From NCBI GenBank assembly GCA_023435725.1, contig JAEYRD010000237.1, positions 12,651 to 76,650 on the forward strand: a stretch of DNA of 64,000 bases, written 5' to 3'. Origin of the DNA: Pseudomonadota bacterium (GTDB taxonomy: Bacteria > Pseudomonadota > Alphaproteobacteria > Rhizobiales > Xanthobacteraceae). Below are positions 27,288-36,520 of the stretch, piece after piece. The notes under the pieces are model-generated. The model had not been told where the DNA came from, searched no databases, and was given only the letters and a program-made list of their open reading frames with translations. Every line of letters begins with the position of its first letter. Within the stretch, counting starts at the first letter, position 1. A program made the position numbers and the translations under genes.

Positions 27288-28162
27288 CGCCGCTCGATGG
27301 ACCACGCCGCGAACGGCGGCAGGTGCTGCATGGCGGCGCCCGCGGCTGGGCGACGCCGGAAGGCGACCAGCTCCGGCTCGACGACGGCCGGCTGGTCGAA
27401 ACCAGCGACGTCGTGCATTTGCCGCCCTGCAGCCCGACCAAGATCCTCTGCGTACACACCAACTACATGTCGCGGATCTACGAGATCGGCGGCACGCACG
27501 ATCGGCCGGTCGTTCCGACCTATTTCCAGAAGCCGCTGACCGCGCTGAATGGCCACGGTGCCGAGCTCCGGCTGCCTGAGGGCTACAAGTTCCTCAACTA
27601 TGAGGGCGAGCTTGCAGCGATCGTCGGCCGTCCGATGCGCAACGTCACGTCGGGCGAAGTGTGGGACCACATCGCGGGTTTCACGGTCGCCAACGACGTA
27701 ACCATCCATGATCTGCGTGACGCTGACATGAACTCGATGCTGCGCGTGAAGGGCGCGGACGGCCTCTGTCCGCTTGGACCCGGCATCGTCTGGGGCGTCG
27801 ATGTGCGCGCCGCCCAGCTCCGGACCTGGCTGAATGGTGAGCTGGTCCAGGAAGGCGACATCGCAGAGCAGGTGTTCGGACTTGATGAGCTGGTGGCCGA
27901 TCTCGCGCGCCACATCACGCTCGATGTCGGCGACGTGATCCTGACCGGTACGCCGGCCAATTCGCGGCCGATGAAGGCCGGCGATGTCGTCGAGGTCGAG
28001 GTGACGGGCGTTGGCCGCTTGAGGAATGTCGTGGTGGCAACGCCGGCGCCGCGTGCCGGCATCGGCAGCCAGCCGCAGGACAACGCCGGTGTTCGCAAGA
28101 TTTCGCTCGGTAATGACGAGCGCCTGGCGTCGCATCTGACGCGAACCAAGAACCAAGTCTGA
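27284..28162 (+). CDS. Fumarylacetoacetate-hydrolase-family protein
   Basis: A 292-residue FAH-domain enzyme: metal ligands in NYEGELAAIVGR and in VTIHDLRD, and the C-terminal VILTGTPANSRPMKAGD. The fold covers hydrolases, decarboxylases and isomerases of 2-oxo acids such as HpcE and maleylpyruvate hydrolase. An N-terminal domain of about 75 residues resembles that of HpcE-type proteins. ATG 27284 overlaps the molybdo-subunit stop, implying consecutive reaction steps. Confidence 0.9.
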   Translation: MTPLDGPRRERRQVLHGGARGWATPEGDQLRLDDGRLVETSDVVHLPPCSPTKILCVHTNYMSRIYEIGGTHDRPVVPTYFQKPLTALNGHGAELRLPEGYKFLNYEGELAAIVGRPMRNVTSGEVWDHIAGFTVANDVTIHDLRDADMNSMLRVKGADGLCPLGPGIVWGVDVRAAQLRTWLNGELVQEGDIAEQVFGLDELVADLARHITLDVGDVILTGTPANSRPMKAGDVVEVEVTGVGRLRNVVVATPAPRAGIGSQPQDNAGVRKISLGNDERLASHLTRTKNQV

Positions 28163-28172
28163 AGGGGGAAGC

Positions 28173-28952
28173 ATGGATCTCGGTATCACCGGTCGCAAGG
28201 CGATCATTTGCGCTTCGTCGCGTGGGCTCGGAGAGGCCTGCGCCACGGCGCTGGCGCGGGAAGGCGCTCTGGTCGTCATCAATGGGCGCAATCAGGCGGG
28301 TCTGGATGCATGCGCCGCGCGTATCGAGAAGGCGACCGGGCATCGCCCGAAGACGGCGACCGGCGACATCGCGACGGAAGCAGGGCGCACAGCCCTGATT
28401 GCAGCCTGTCCGGATGCCGACATCCTCGTCAACAACAATGCCGGGCCGCCGCCCGGCCAGTTCGAGAACTGGGACCGTCCGGCCTGGCTCAGCGCGCTCG
28501 ACAACAACATGCTGGCGCCGATCTTCATGATCCAGGCGCTCCTGCCGGGCATGCGCCAGCGCAAGTTCGGACGCGTCCTCAACATTACCTCCGCCATGGT
28601 CAAGTCGCCGCGCGCGATGATGGGTCTGTCGACCGCGGCGCGAACCGGCCTGACGGCACTTTGCAAGTCGATTTCTCACGACATCGCACCCGATAATGTC
28701 ACGATCAATAATCTGCTGCCCGAGCGTATCGACACCGGCCGCCAGCGCTTCATGGCCGAGCGCATCATGAGTGAGCAGGGCGTTACGATGGAGGAGGCAC
28801 GGCGCCAGATCGCCGCGACGATTTCTGCCAAACGTTTCGGCCTACCGGGCGAATTCGCCGATGCCTGCGCGTTCCTGTGTTCGGCGCAGGCCGGCTTCAT
28901 CTCGGGTCAGAATCTGCAGCTCGACGGCGGCTCGTATGAGGGGTTGGTCTGA
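28173..28952 (+). CDS. Short-chain dehydrogenase/reductase with non-canonical active site
   Basis: A 259-residue SDR with Rossmann landmarks SSRGLGEA (in place of GxxxGxG) and LVNNNAGPP. The catalytic serine is S140 (NITSAM), but the YxxxK pair is replaced: S153-T-A-A-R157 in GLSTAARTGL. Other SDRs with S/N and R at these places exist but their chemistry is poorly known. RBS AAGGGGGAA precedes ATG 28173. Length and C-terminal GQNLQLDGGSYEG are normal. Confidence 0.88.
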   Translation: MDLGITGRKAIICASSRGLGEACATALAREGALVVINGRNQAGLDACAARIEKATGHRPKTATGDIATEAGRTALIAACPDADILVNNNAGPPPGQFENWDRPAWLSALDNNMLAPIFMIQALLPGMRQRKFGRVLNITSAMVKSPRAMMGLSTAARTGLTALCKSISHDIAPDNVTINNLLPERIDTGRQRFMAERIMSEQGVTMEEARRQIAATISAKRFGLPGEFADACAFLCSAQAGFISGQNLQLDGGSYEGLV

Positions 28953-29018
28953 TCCGTCTCGCTAGCCGGCGGGTCAGCAGTCGTTACTGAAATCAATCAA
29001 ACCAAGGGAGAAACAGAA

Positions 29019-29522
29019 ATGACGGCGATGACGATCGATAGCAGTGTTCCCGACAGTCAGTTGAATCGAGAGCAAATCATCGAACGAAACCTGAAGGCGG
29101 TTGAAGCGCATTTCCACAATGAGAATCCAGAATCAGTCGAAGCGGCCATTGCGCTGTATGGCGACGATATCTCCTGGGAGGGGCCGTCGCGGGGAATCGT
29201 CATGACCGACAAGAAAGATATACTGAAGGCCTATCGTGGCATCTTCCGGACGGTGTCTATCCACTCGTTTACCACGTTGAGGCGCTTCGCGACTGAGCAG
29301 TTTGTGTTCGACGACCAGGTCGGACATGCCACCGTTGTTGGAGACGAGATGCCGAACCTTCCGTTTCCCAAGGGAACCGAAATGTCGGTGAGGTTGGCGC
29401 ATGTTTTCGAAATGAAGGACGGCAAGATCGTCAAGGAAATCGCCTATGAGATCTTCCGGGAGAAAGGTGCTCCCAACGCGGTCGACGCAATTCCGGAAGG
29501 CTGCCAGGAGGTCCGGTTCTAA
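29019..29522 (+). CDS. NTF2/SnoaL-like protein
   Basis: A 167-residue NTF2-like protein (NLKAVEAHFHNENPESVEAAI, ALYGDDISWEGP, HVFEMKDGKIVKEIAYE). GGGAGAAAC lies before ATG 29019. It is the last gene of the operon and its stop overlaps the first hairpin of a dispersed repeat that may end transcription. The role is unknown; isomerase, dehydratase or ligand-binding functions are common in the fold. Confidence 0.82.
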   Translation: MTAMTIDSSVPDSQLNREQIIERNLKAVEAHFHNENPESVEAAIALYGDDISWEGPSRGIVMTDKKDILKAYRGIFRTVSIHSFTTLRRFATEQFVFDDQVGHATVVGDEMPNLPFPKGTEMSVRLAHVFEMKDGKIVKEIAYEIFREKGAPNAVDAIPEGCQEVRF

Positions 29523-29649
29523 AGCGCGATGAGATAAGGATGAATCGTCATCGCGCTTTAGGTTATTGTTTGAGCATGATCTCCGCGCAAACGCATTCCG
29601 CGTTTGTCGCGGGGGAAAACCGCTTCACACTTTTCCGCATCATGCTCTA
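29521..29649. repeat. Dispersed hairpin repeat of Bradyrhizobium type
   Basis: Two inverted repeats in tandem: AAAGCGCGATGA (29521-29532) with TCATCGCGCTTT (29548-29559), and AGCATGAT (29573-29580) with ATCATGCT (29639-29646) enclosing GGAAAA...TTTTCC. A further hairpin AAACGC-attcc-GCGTTT sits at 29589-29605. I recognise the sequence as one that recurs between genes in Bradyrhizobium genomes. Here it probably also acts as terminator for the upstream operon. Confidence 0.75.
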
Positions 29650-29782
29650 GGCTCGACCGGAACTATTGGCAGCAACGAACGAACTTGCGTATTGCTCGTC
29701 CCTCCGATCAGATTTGCCTGCCGCGCCGCTCTAAGGGCCGTCAGCCGACGAAGGGCTGATTTCGTCGGCGCGCTTGCGTCGT

Positions 29783-30241
29783 TCAGGGCCCGACAAGCGC
29801 CGCGGCATCGGCACTGGCCGGCAAACGGAACGGGCACGACGGATCGTTTGCCGCGCGCCACACGGCCTCCGCCACGTCCAGCGAATGCGTGACTTCCGAC
29901 GCTTGCTGCGCCCATCCCGCGAACACATTCTTCGCTAACGCATCATATGCTTCCGGAAAACCGCCGGCGCCGCGAGCCTGGTAGTGCAGCTCCGGCGCGT
30001 CGACGCCCTGGAGGCGAATGAGCTTGCCATTCTTGATCGGCGCGGTCGCGGTCCGGCCCTTGACCCTGGCGTTGTCGAAGACGTGGGTCGGCTGGAATTG
30101 CGAGGTGTCGTTCTTGCGGAAACGGATCGCGTCGGGCGCGACATTCACTACGACCTTGGTGGTGTCGGCATCCGACCGGCCTTCCGGCCAGAACTGGCTG
30201 ACATCGATGGTGCCTTCGACCTCCAGCAGTCCAACGGGCAT
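29783..30241 (-). pseudogene. Chimeric frame: N-terminal part of a thermonuclease-like protein joined to an SDR-like C-terminus
   Basis: The 152-codon frame has a good RBS (CAGGAG) before ATG 30241. Residues 1 to about 90 resemble the start of staphylococcal-nuclease-like proteins (KLIRLQGVDAPELHYQ contains the usual IRLxGIDAPE motif). From about residue 95 the text changes to what looks like the end of a short-chain dehydrogenase (SLDVAEAVWRAANDP, then RLPASADAAAL). The nuclease core after DAPE is missing. The join falls near base 29965. Most likely a deletion or recombination fused two gene fragments; an intact novel protein is less likely. Confidence 0.55.
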
Positions 30242-30533
30242 CGGCCGCTCCTGTCGTCGTGCAGGACGGTCCCTTCGCGGGAGCGACTCGCCTGCACATC
30301 TGGAGGTAGCGGATCATCTTCGTGCAACACGCCCATGACGGGTTATGGGATAGGCGCGACACGTTATGGCTTCGGCGACAGCTCTGGACTAACGCGAAGC
30401 TGACAGCGGCAATGCCGGATGGTCCGAAGGGGAGGATTGGCGGACGGCAGGCCCTGGACGAGCGGCATGATCAGTAAGCCCGCGCGCCTGTAGCGCGCGG
30501 CGATATTTTCTTGGAGTAGAATATTTCTGAAGA

Positions 30534-31070
30534 TCAGGACCTGTGCGGGCAGACCATCGTCAGATTGAGCAGCGTCGGCGCCTTGTCCTCGCCATTGCGA
30601 TACTCCCACTCCAGCCGGATCTCGTGCCGGTGAGCGTAGGCATCGCTTGCCGCGTGGGTAATGATGTTGGTCTTCATCGGGATCGGCGGTTCGGAATTGA
30701 AGCATTTCCGGACGCAGGCATCGAGCAGGTCGCATCGCGTCAGAGGAATGACGCCGGGCTCATCCTTGGACAATGGGATCGTGTTCGGCTGGGTGCCGAG
30801 GTCGACGCGGGCCCGGCCCTTCTCCTTGTGCCAATACTTGGCGCTTCCTTCGGGCCATTTGTCCGCGGGCGTCAGGATCAGATGATACTGTCCGTACTCC
30901 AGGGTCGGTAGATGGATGTCCTCGGACGCCTTGAGGATGTCCACGCTCCTCTGCATGTTCTCCAGAGGGAAATAATTGTCGTTCATCAAATCTTTGAATG
31001 AAGTGCCGGTGTAAGTTCTTGAGCCCATCGCCTTTTCTCTCAATATGTTCTTGGCCCTGCGCAAATTCAT
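30534..31070 (-). CDS. Hypothetical protein, unknown family
   Basis: I do not recognise this protein. From ATG 31070 (GGAG 4 bases upstream) it would have 178 residues; ATG 31028, preceded by GAGAGAAAAGGCG, would give 164 and starts MGSRTYTGTSFKDLM. The frame stays open upstream to 31556, but that part is antisense to the cyclase gene and reads as noise. Cysteines occur in DLLDACVRKCF near the middle. There is no signal peptide or membrane segment in the shorter form. Codon use is less GC-rich than in neighbouring genes. The 292 bases on its downstream side (30242-30533) hold no recognisable gene. Confidence 0.5.
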   Translation of the reverse strand: MNLRRAKNILREKAMGSRTYTGTSFKDLMNDNYFPLENMQRSVDILKASEDIHLPTLEYGQYHLILTPADKWPEGSAKYWHKEKGRARVDLGTQPNTIPLSKDEPGVIPLTRCDLLDACVRKCFNSEPPIPMKTNIITHAASDAYAHRHEIRLEWEYRNGEDKAPTLLNLTMVCPHRS

Positions 31071-31308
31071 ACAGCTCCGTGCGCGGCCAGTTTCGCTGAA
31101 TCCAACGCCGCCGGAATAAGTCCCATTCTTGCCGGGATTTGTGTACGCTACCACTGAGGATTGTGTGTCGTCCAGATAGCCGGACGCATCGTGCCCTGCT
31201 AACGGCGAAGTGGCAGCCCGATTGCTAAGCAGTTCTCGATAGGTATTCTTACCATGAGTTGCTCGCGGGCTGATCGACAGCAATGCCGCGACCGTTGAAG
31301 GCGCAGGA

Positions 31309-34300
31309 ATGCATTGCTTCGCGTGCCAGTCCACGATTGATCCGGGCGATAGCTGGTGCTCCAAATGCGGAGCGGCGGTACGTCGGCGAGGCGATCCCGA
31401 CAGCGAACGGCGGTTCGTGACAATTCTGCGAGCCGACGTCATCGACTCCACGGGGCTCATAGCCGAACTGGAGCCGGAGGAGGCCGTCTCGCGCCTGGAG
31501 CCTGCACTGGCGGCGATGAGAGGTGCAGTACGCCAGTTCGGGGGAATCGTCAGCAAGGAGCTGGGGGACGGGCTAGCGGCCGTCTTTGGCGCACCGATTG
31601 CTGACGATAATCATGCTCCGCTGGCTTGCCATGCGGCCATCGAGCTCGTCCGGCGCGTCGCAAGCCTCGGCGATCCCGGACTGCAAGTCAGGGTCGGCCT
31701 GCACTCCGGGCACGTCGTCGCCTACATGATCGCGAGTGAATTCTCCAAGGTCTACGAGATTGGCGGGGCCGCCCAGCATTTGGCCGCACGGCTGGAGGCA
31801 GCGGCCGACGCGAATCAGATCTACGTGTCGGAAGCCTGCCAGAAACTCGCGGATGGACATGTCCGGTTCGAATTCCTGGGCCGCAAGATACTGCGCGGTT
31901 TCAACGGACCGTTGCCGATCTATCGGATCGTGGGCGCGAGCGATCTTTCGAGCTGGCGCGTACGACGGGCACGGAGCGTTTCGCGGTTCGTTGATCGCAC
32001 GACGGAACGAGCGCTGTTGGGACGCGCTGCGGAAAGGGCCCGTGCAGGCCGACAGACGGTCCTGCTCATCGGAGATGCCGGCATCGGAAAATCCCGGCTT
32101 GCGCACGAGTTTGCCCAGGACCTCAGGGCCGACGGCTGGCGACTTGTTGACGCCGAGTGCAGTCCTAATCTTCAAGGCGTGCCGTTCAGCGCGCTCAAGC
32201 GCATCATGCTTTCGATCCTGGAGGTTGCCGTCAGGGATTCGGATCGTCTGGTTGACATCCGAAAGGACCTGTCGGCGATCCATCAGCTCGCGATCGATTC
32301 GGTACTGGATCTTCCTGTCTCGGATACTCGCTGGAGCGAGCTGGAGCCTTACGCGCGTGCCCGTGCCATTTCCGATGCAAGTTGCGCCATCGTCCGGAGC
32401 TTGGTCCTTCAACAGCGCACCGTTCTTCTCGTCGAGGATTTGCACTGGATCGATCGAGCCAGCAACGCGGTCGTCGCTGCACTCGCGTCGCTACAAGTTC
32501 CCAACCTGCTGGTTTTTCTCACGAGCAGACCGAACGGAATGCCCGAGTGGATCGCACGCTGCCATGCGGAAGTGATTGCAATGCGTCCCCTCGACGATGA
32601 TTCGGGATTGGCCATGTTGGCCGATATGCTCGGCCCGTCCGCGACGAATATCGATCTGAAGAACCGGATCATCTCACACACCGCCAACGTCCCCCTGTTC
32701 ATCGAAGAAGTCTGTCGCGGGTTGAAGGATAGCGGGACGCTTCGCGGGCAGTGGGGCGACCTTGCGCTCGTTCGTCCCATCGATGAGCTCGGCATTCCCA
32801 CCAGCATCCAGGGCGTGATTGCGGCGCGGCTTGACCGTGTTTCAAGACAGGAGCGCTCGGTTCTTCAAATTGCGGCAGCGCTCGGGCCACGTTCGAGCAT
32901 AGTTGTGTTGCGAGACGTTGCGGCGCTGCCCCAAGACGTCTTCCTAGATTGCCTTGGAGCACTCGACCGGGCCGAACTTCTCATCAGGATCGATAGCGAG
33001 CTTGAAGATTCGATCGAGTTTCGGCACGAGATGGTCCGCCAAGTGACCTATGAAACGATGGTCGAGAAAGTGCGCGAGAGCATACATGCACGGATTCTTG
33101 CGGCGTTCGAGAGCGATGAAACATGGAATGATGGGCCTGACACGCTCTGCTATCACGCAATGCGAGCGAAGGACTGGCTGAAGGCGTTTGAGTACGGGAG
33201 GAGTGCCGCCCAGAAATGTCTCGTGCGCTCGGCATATGCCGACGCGGTCGACTACTTCCAGATCGCAATGGGCTCACTCGACAAGACGCCAATGACGCGT
33301 TCGCGGGAGACGGATGCCATCGATCTTCGTATGGAAGCGCGCATGGCGTTCATCTGGTCCGGCCGGGTTGCGGAGTGGATTGATCTCGGGAAAGAGGCCG
33401 AGCGCCGGGCGAATGAAGTTGACGATATCGAAAGAAAGATTGCCGCCATGACTGTCATGGCGGGTGGGCAGAATTTTTATGGAACGCCCACCGAGGCCGT
33501 TGCCCTTGGCGAGGAAGTCGTCGGCCTTGCCGAGGCGTCAAGCAATCCAGGTTGGCGCAACCTGGCACAATACAATCTTGGACAGGCCTATTTTCTCGCC
33601 GGCCGCTATCGCGAAGCGGAGCAGACGTTGGCGCGAGGCCGCGCCTACCTCATGGGGCCAGAGGCAAGCGCGCCCTTTGGAACGCCCCCAAAATACACTC
33701 TCCTGCTCTGCTGCATGATGAAGAGCTTCACCCACACCGTCATGGGTGAGCTCGACGCCGCAGAGCAGCTCCAGCGGCAGGCCGACGCGATCGCGGAGGA
33801 GACCAACCGTCCCTACGACCGTGTTGCCGCCGCCTATAGCGGCGGCTGGCTGAAGCTGGGCCGGAACGAGCCGGCGGCGGCCGCTGCCATTCTCGAGCAG
33901 GGTTTCGTGCTGGCGCAGAAGCACGGCATCCGGCTGTTCGTGCCGGCGCTCGCCTGCCATCTCGGCATCGCCTATCTGGAGCAGGGGCTGTTCGACCGGG
34001 CGCGCGGCATGCTGACGGAAGCGCGCGAGGAGGCGAAGGCGGTCGGCTATACCTCGGCGGTGCTGCGCAGCTCGATCTACCTTGCGCTCGCCACCAGCCG
34101 CCTTGGCGACGTCCAGGCCGCGCAGAACATGCTGCGTGAGGCGCGCAACACCGCACGGCAGCAGGGGTTTGCGGGCCTCGAGGCCGAGGCCCTGTACGGC
34201 GAAGCCGTCGTGACGCCGGCCTCCGGTGCGAAGAACAAGGCCGCGATTCTCGCCGCCCTGCGAGCCAGCATCGCGATCGCCTCCGAAAGCGGCGCGCTGC

Positions 34301-34365
34301 CGCTTCAGCACAAGGCCGAGGCGATGCTGACCGGGATGCTCGCCCAAGGCGATGAGCTCACCTGA
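31309..34365 (+). CDS. Class III adenylate/guanylate cyclase-like protein with AAA/STAND ATPase and TPR repeats
   Basis: A 1018-residue multidomain protein. A short zinc ribbon (C3, C6, C17, C20) is followed by a cyclase homology domain (about 35-205) with metal aspartates D43 (RADVIDST) and D87 (GDGLAAVFG); the transition-state asparagine position reads H157 in AQHLAARL while R161 is kept. Next comes an ATPase of the STAND/AAA type (Walker A GDAGIGKS at 255-262, Walker B VLLVEDLHW) and a long TPR-like helical C-terminus. Such proteins are common in Bradyrhizobium; many have degenerate cyclase domains. Regulation is unknown. Confidence 0.88.
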   Translation: MHCFACQSTIDPGDSWCSKCGAAVRRRGDPDSERRFVTILRADVIDSTGLIAELEPEEAVSRLEPALAAMRGAVRQFGGIVSKELGDGLAAVFGAPIADDNHAPLACHAAIELVRRVASLGDPGLQVRVGLHSGHVVAYMIASEFSKVYEIGGAAQHLAARLEAAADANQIYVSEACQKLADGHVRFEFLGRKILRGFNGPLPIYRIVGASDLSSWRVRRARSVSRFVDRTTERALLGRAAERARAGRQTVLLIGDAGIGKSRLAHEFAQDLRADGWRLVDAECSPNLQGVPFSALKRIMLSILEVAVRDSDRLVDIRKDLSAIHQLAIDSVLDLPVSDTRWSELEPYARARAISDASCAIVRSLVLQQRTVLLVEDLHWIDRASNAVVAALASLQVPNLLVFLTSRPNGMPEWIARCHAEVIAMRPLDDDSGLAMLADMLGPSATNIDLKNRIISHTANVPLFIEEVCRGLKDSGTLRGQWGDLALVRPIDELGIPTSIQGVIAARLDRVSRQERSVLQIAAALGPRSSIVVLRDVAALPQDVFLDCLGALDRAELLIRIDSELEDSIEFRHEMVRQVTYETMVEKVRESIHARILAAFESDETWNDGPDTLCYHAMRAKDWLKAFEYGRSAAQKCLVRSAYADAVDYFQIAMGSLDKTPMTRSRETDAIDLRMEARMAFIWSGRVAEWIDLGKEAERRANEVDDIERKIAAMTVMAGGQNFYGTPTEAVALGEEVVGLAEASSNPGWRNLAQYNLGQAYFLAGRYREAEQTLARGRAYLMGPEASAPFGTPPKYTLLLCCMMKSFTHTVMGELDAAEQLQRQADAIAEETNRPYDRVAAAYSGGWLKLGRNEPAAAAAILEQGFVLAQKHGIRLFVPALACHLGIAYLEQGLFDRARGMLTEAREEAKAVGYTSAVLRSSIYLALATSRLGDVQAAQNMLREARNTARQQGFAGLEAEALYGEAVVTPASGAKNKAAILAALRASIAIASESGALPLQHKAEAMLTGMLAQGDELT

Positions 34366-34691
34366 CTCCTGTCCCTCATTGCCGTGCGATCGTACCGTCG
34401 TGCAGATTTTTTTGCCCGACGGGTCAATCTGGTTTCGCAGGCAAAGCAAGGACTTAGGAGGCCTCCTCTACTTTGCATGGGGTTGTTTTCGACATTTTCT
34501 TTGGAGGGCCGCCTCGAGGCGGCCGCGGAAGCAGCGCTGCCCGCTGGGATGACGAACTCTCTTGCGCAGGCCTCAGGGGCGGTTACCGTTGATGGCCCAG
34601 CCGTCGGGCCAGGTGACCTTTTGATCCAGTTCTTTAGCATCCGATTTTTCGGCGCCGCCATGGCGCGACGCCTACCAGAAGAGGCGGGGCC
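34366..34691. other. Intergenic region, no confident gene
   Basis: 326 bases between the cyclase and the OpgC-like gene. A 103-codon frame (34384-34695) crosses it but has no ribosome-binding site and no recognisable product. GAGGCCTC (34459-34466) and GCCGCCTCGAGGCGGC (around 34509-34524) are short palindromes. Confidence 0.5.
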
Positions 34692-35897
34692 ATGAGCATA
34701 CGAGACCAGCAAGCTCTGTTGTCTCCGATCGAGCGCGATCTGCGGCTCGATCTCTTTCGCGGCTTCGGCCTGTGGATGATCTTCCTCGATCACATTCCGC
34801 ACGACGTCGTGGCCTGGCTGACGCTCCGCAATTACGGCTTCAGCGACGCGGCCGAGTTCTTCGTCTTCATCTCCGGCTATCTGGTCGGCTGGATCTACGG
34901 GCCGGTCGTCGCCGGCGGCTGGTTCCTCGCCGCGGTCAAGCGGCTGTGGCGGCGTGCGGCCGAGATGTATGTCGCCCACATCATGCTGTTCCTGCTGTTC
35001 ACGGCGCAGATCGCCCGCACCGCGCGCCGCTTCGACAATCCGATGTACGAGCACGAGTTCAACGTGTTCAATTTCCTGGCGCATCCGGACGAGCTGATCG
35101 GGCAGGCGATCCTGCTGAAATACAAGCCGGTCAATCTCGACGTCCTGCCGCTCTACATCATGCTGGTGTTCGCCGCGCCCTTCATGGTGTGGTGCCTGGT
35201 GCGCCGGCCGAACCTGACGCTCGCCGCATCCGCGGTGCTGTATACGCTGTCGCGCTGGTTCGACTGGAACATCGCCTCCTATCCGCCCGGCACGACCTGG
35301 TACTTCAACCCGTTCTGCTGGCAGCTGATGTTCGTGTTCGCGGCCTGGTGCGGCATCGGCGAGATCGACAAGGTCGCAAAATGGGTGTGGTCGAAAGCGG
35401 CGATGGGGCTGGCCGCGGCCTGGCTCGTCTTCGCCTTCCTGATCGTGATGACCTGGCACATCCACGCGCTCGAAGTCTTGATCCCGAAATGGATGATCAA
35501 GCTGATCTACCCGATCGACAAGACCGACCTCGACATGCTGCGCTTCACGCATTTCCTGGCGCTGGCGGTCTGGGTGATCCATTTCGTCCCACGCAGATGG
35601 AGGGCGCTGCACACAGCCTGGCTGCGGCCCGTGATCCTCTGCGGCCAGCATTCGCTGCCGATCTTCTGCCTCGGGGTGTTCCTGTCGTTTTCGGCACACT
35701 GGATCCTGACCCAGTACACCAAGGGCGTCTGGGAGCAGCTCGCCGTGTCCTTCGCCGGCATCGCCATCATGATCGGGGCAGCCTGGCTGCTTGATCGTGC
35801 CGAGCGGGTGCCGAACCTGTTCGTGAAGGTCACGGAGGTCGAGGAGCCCGCCACCGAACCGCAAATCGTGCCGTCCGCGGCACCCGCGGGTCATTGA
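34692..35897 (+). CDS. OpgC-family membrane acyltransferase-like protein
   Basis: A 401-residue protein with about ten transmembrane helices. The start RDLRLDLFRGFGLWMIFLDH is the OpgC_C/acyltransferase-3 hallmark, and YGFSDAAEFFVFISGYLVG follows. OpgC adds succinyl groups to osmoregulated periplasmic glucans in proteobacteria. No glucan-synthesis genes (opgGH or ndv) are nearby. The ATG at 34692 is preceded by AGAGGCGGGG; the stop overlaps a possible upstream start of the next gene. Confidence 0.85.
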   Translation: MSIRDQQALLSPIERDLRLDLFRGFGLWMIFLDHIPHDVVAWLTLRNYGFSDAAEFFVFISGYLVGWIYGPVVAGGWFLAAVKRLWRRAAEMYVAHIMLFLLFTAQIARTARRFDNPMYEHEFNVFNFLAHPDELIGQAILLKYKPVNLDVLPLYIMLVFAAPFMVWCLVRRPNLTLAASAVLYTLSRWFDWNIASYPPGTTWYFNPFCWQLMFVFAAWCGIGEIDKVAKWVWSKAAMGLAAAWLVFAFLIVMTWHIHALEVLIPKWMIKLIYPIDKTDLDMLRFTHFLALAVWVIHFVPRRWRALHTAWLRPVILCGQHSLPIFCLGVFLSFSAHWILTQYTKGVWEQLAVSFAGIAIMIGAAWLLDRAERVPNLFVKVTEVEEPATEPQIVPSAAPAGH

Positions 35898-35929
35898 GCA
35901 TCGCCAGCCTGCATCTCGTGGAGAGGTCC

Positions 35930-36418
35930 ATGTCCAGACGTTTGTTGACGATCGCCGGCGCCCTGCTGCTCCTGGTCTGCGGTGCTTCCGCGCAGGTGCC
36001 GTCGCCTGAGGCGATGAGCGCGGCGCGCCAGCTCGTCACGACCTTAGGGATCGCGGACCAGTATCGCGCCCTGTTGCCGCAGCTCATGCTCAAGCTCCGG
36101 CCGGTCGTTGCCCAAGACAGGCCTGAGATCGAGCGCGACTACGATGCGTTGACGGCGCCGGGCGCGGAGATCTACGCCCCGTTCCTGGCGTCGATGATCG
36201 ACCAGATCGCCGCCCTCTATGCTTCGAGCTTCACGCTCGACGAGCTGCGCCAGATCGAGACGTTCTATGCCCAGCCGGCCGGTCGGAAGTTTCTGGAGAA
36301 GTCGGATGCGCTGGCGCAAGCGAGCGGGCAGATCGGCCAGGATGTCAGCCAGAAGGCCGCCGACGAATTGAAGCTGCGCCTCATCGAGGCGCTGCGCCAG
36401 AAGGGGCACAAGCTCTGA
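35930..36418 (+). CDS. DUF2059 domain secreted protein
   Basis: A 162-residue exported protein. ATG 35930 is chosen because GGAGAGG lies just before it and the product then starts with a Sec signal (MSRRLLTIAGALLLLVCG, cleavage after ASA). The mature part matches DUF2059 (IDQIAALYASSFTLDELRQIETFYAQPAGRKFLEK). Function is unknown; the domain is common in alphaproteobacterial periplasmic proteins. Confidence 0.85.
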   Translation: MSRRLLTIAGALLLLVCGASAQVPSPEAMSAARQLVTTLGIADQYRALLPQLMLKLRPVVAQDRPEIERDYDALTAPGAEIYAPFLASMIDQIAALYASSFTLDELRQIETFYAQPAGRKFLEKSDALAQASGQIGQDVSQKAADELKLRLIEALRQKGHKL

Positions 36419-36520
36419 ACGGCCCGACGGGGGCTTTGTTTCGTTACCTTCGCGCGCGGGCTCTCGTGGATGGCCGGACCTGCAACACGCAAGGCGATGC
36501 AGGTCCGTCGTCGCGGAGCG

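Noticed and set aside
34384..34695. A 103-codon frame between the cyclase and the OpgC-like gene
   Set aside because: No RBS and no family; likely chance frame in GC-rich DNA.
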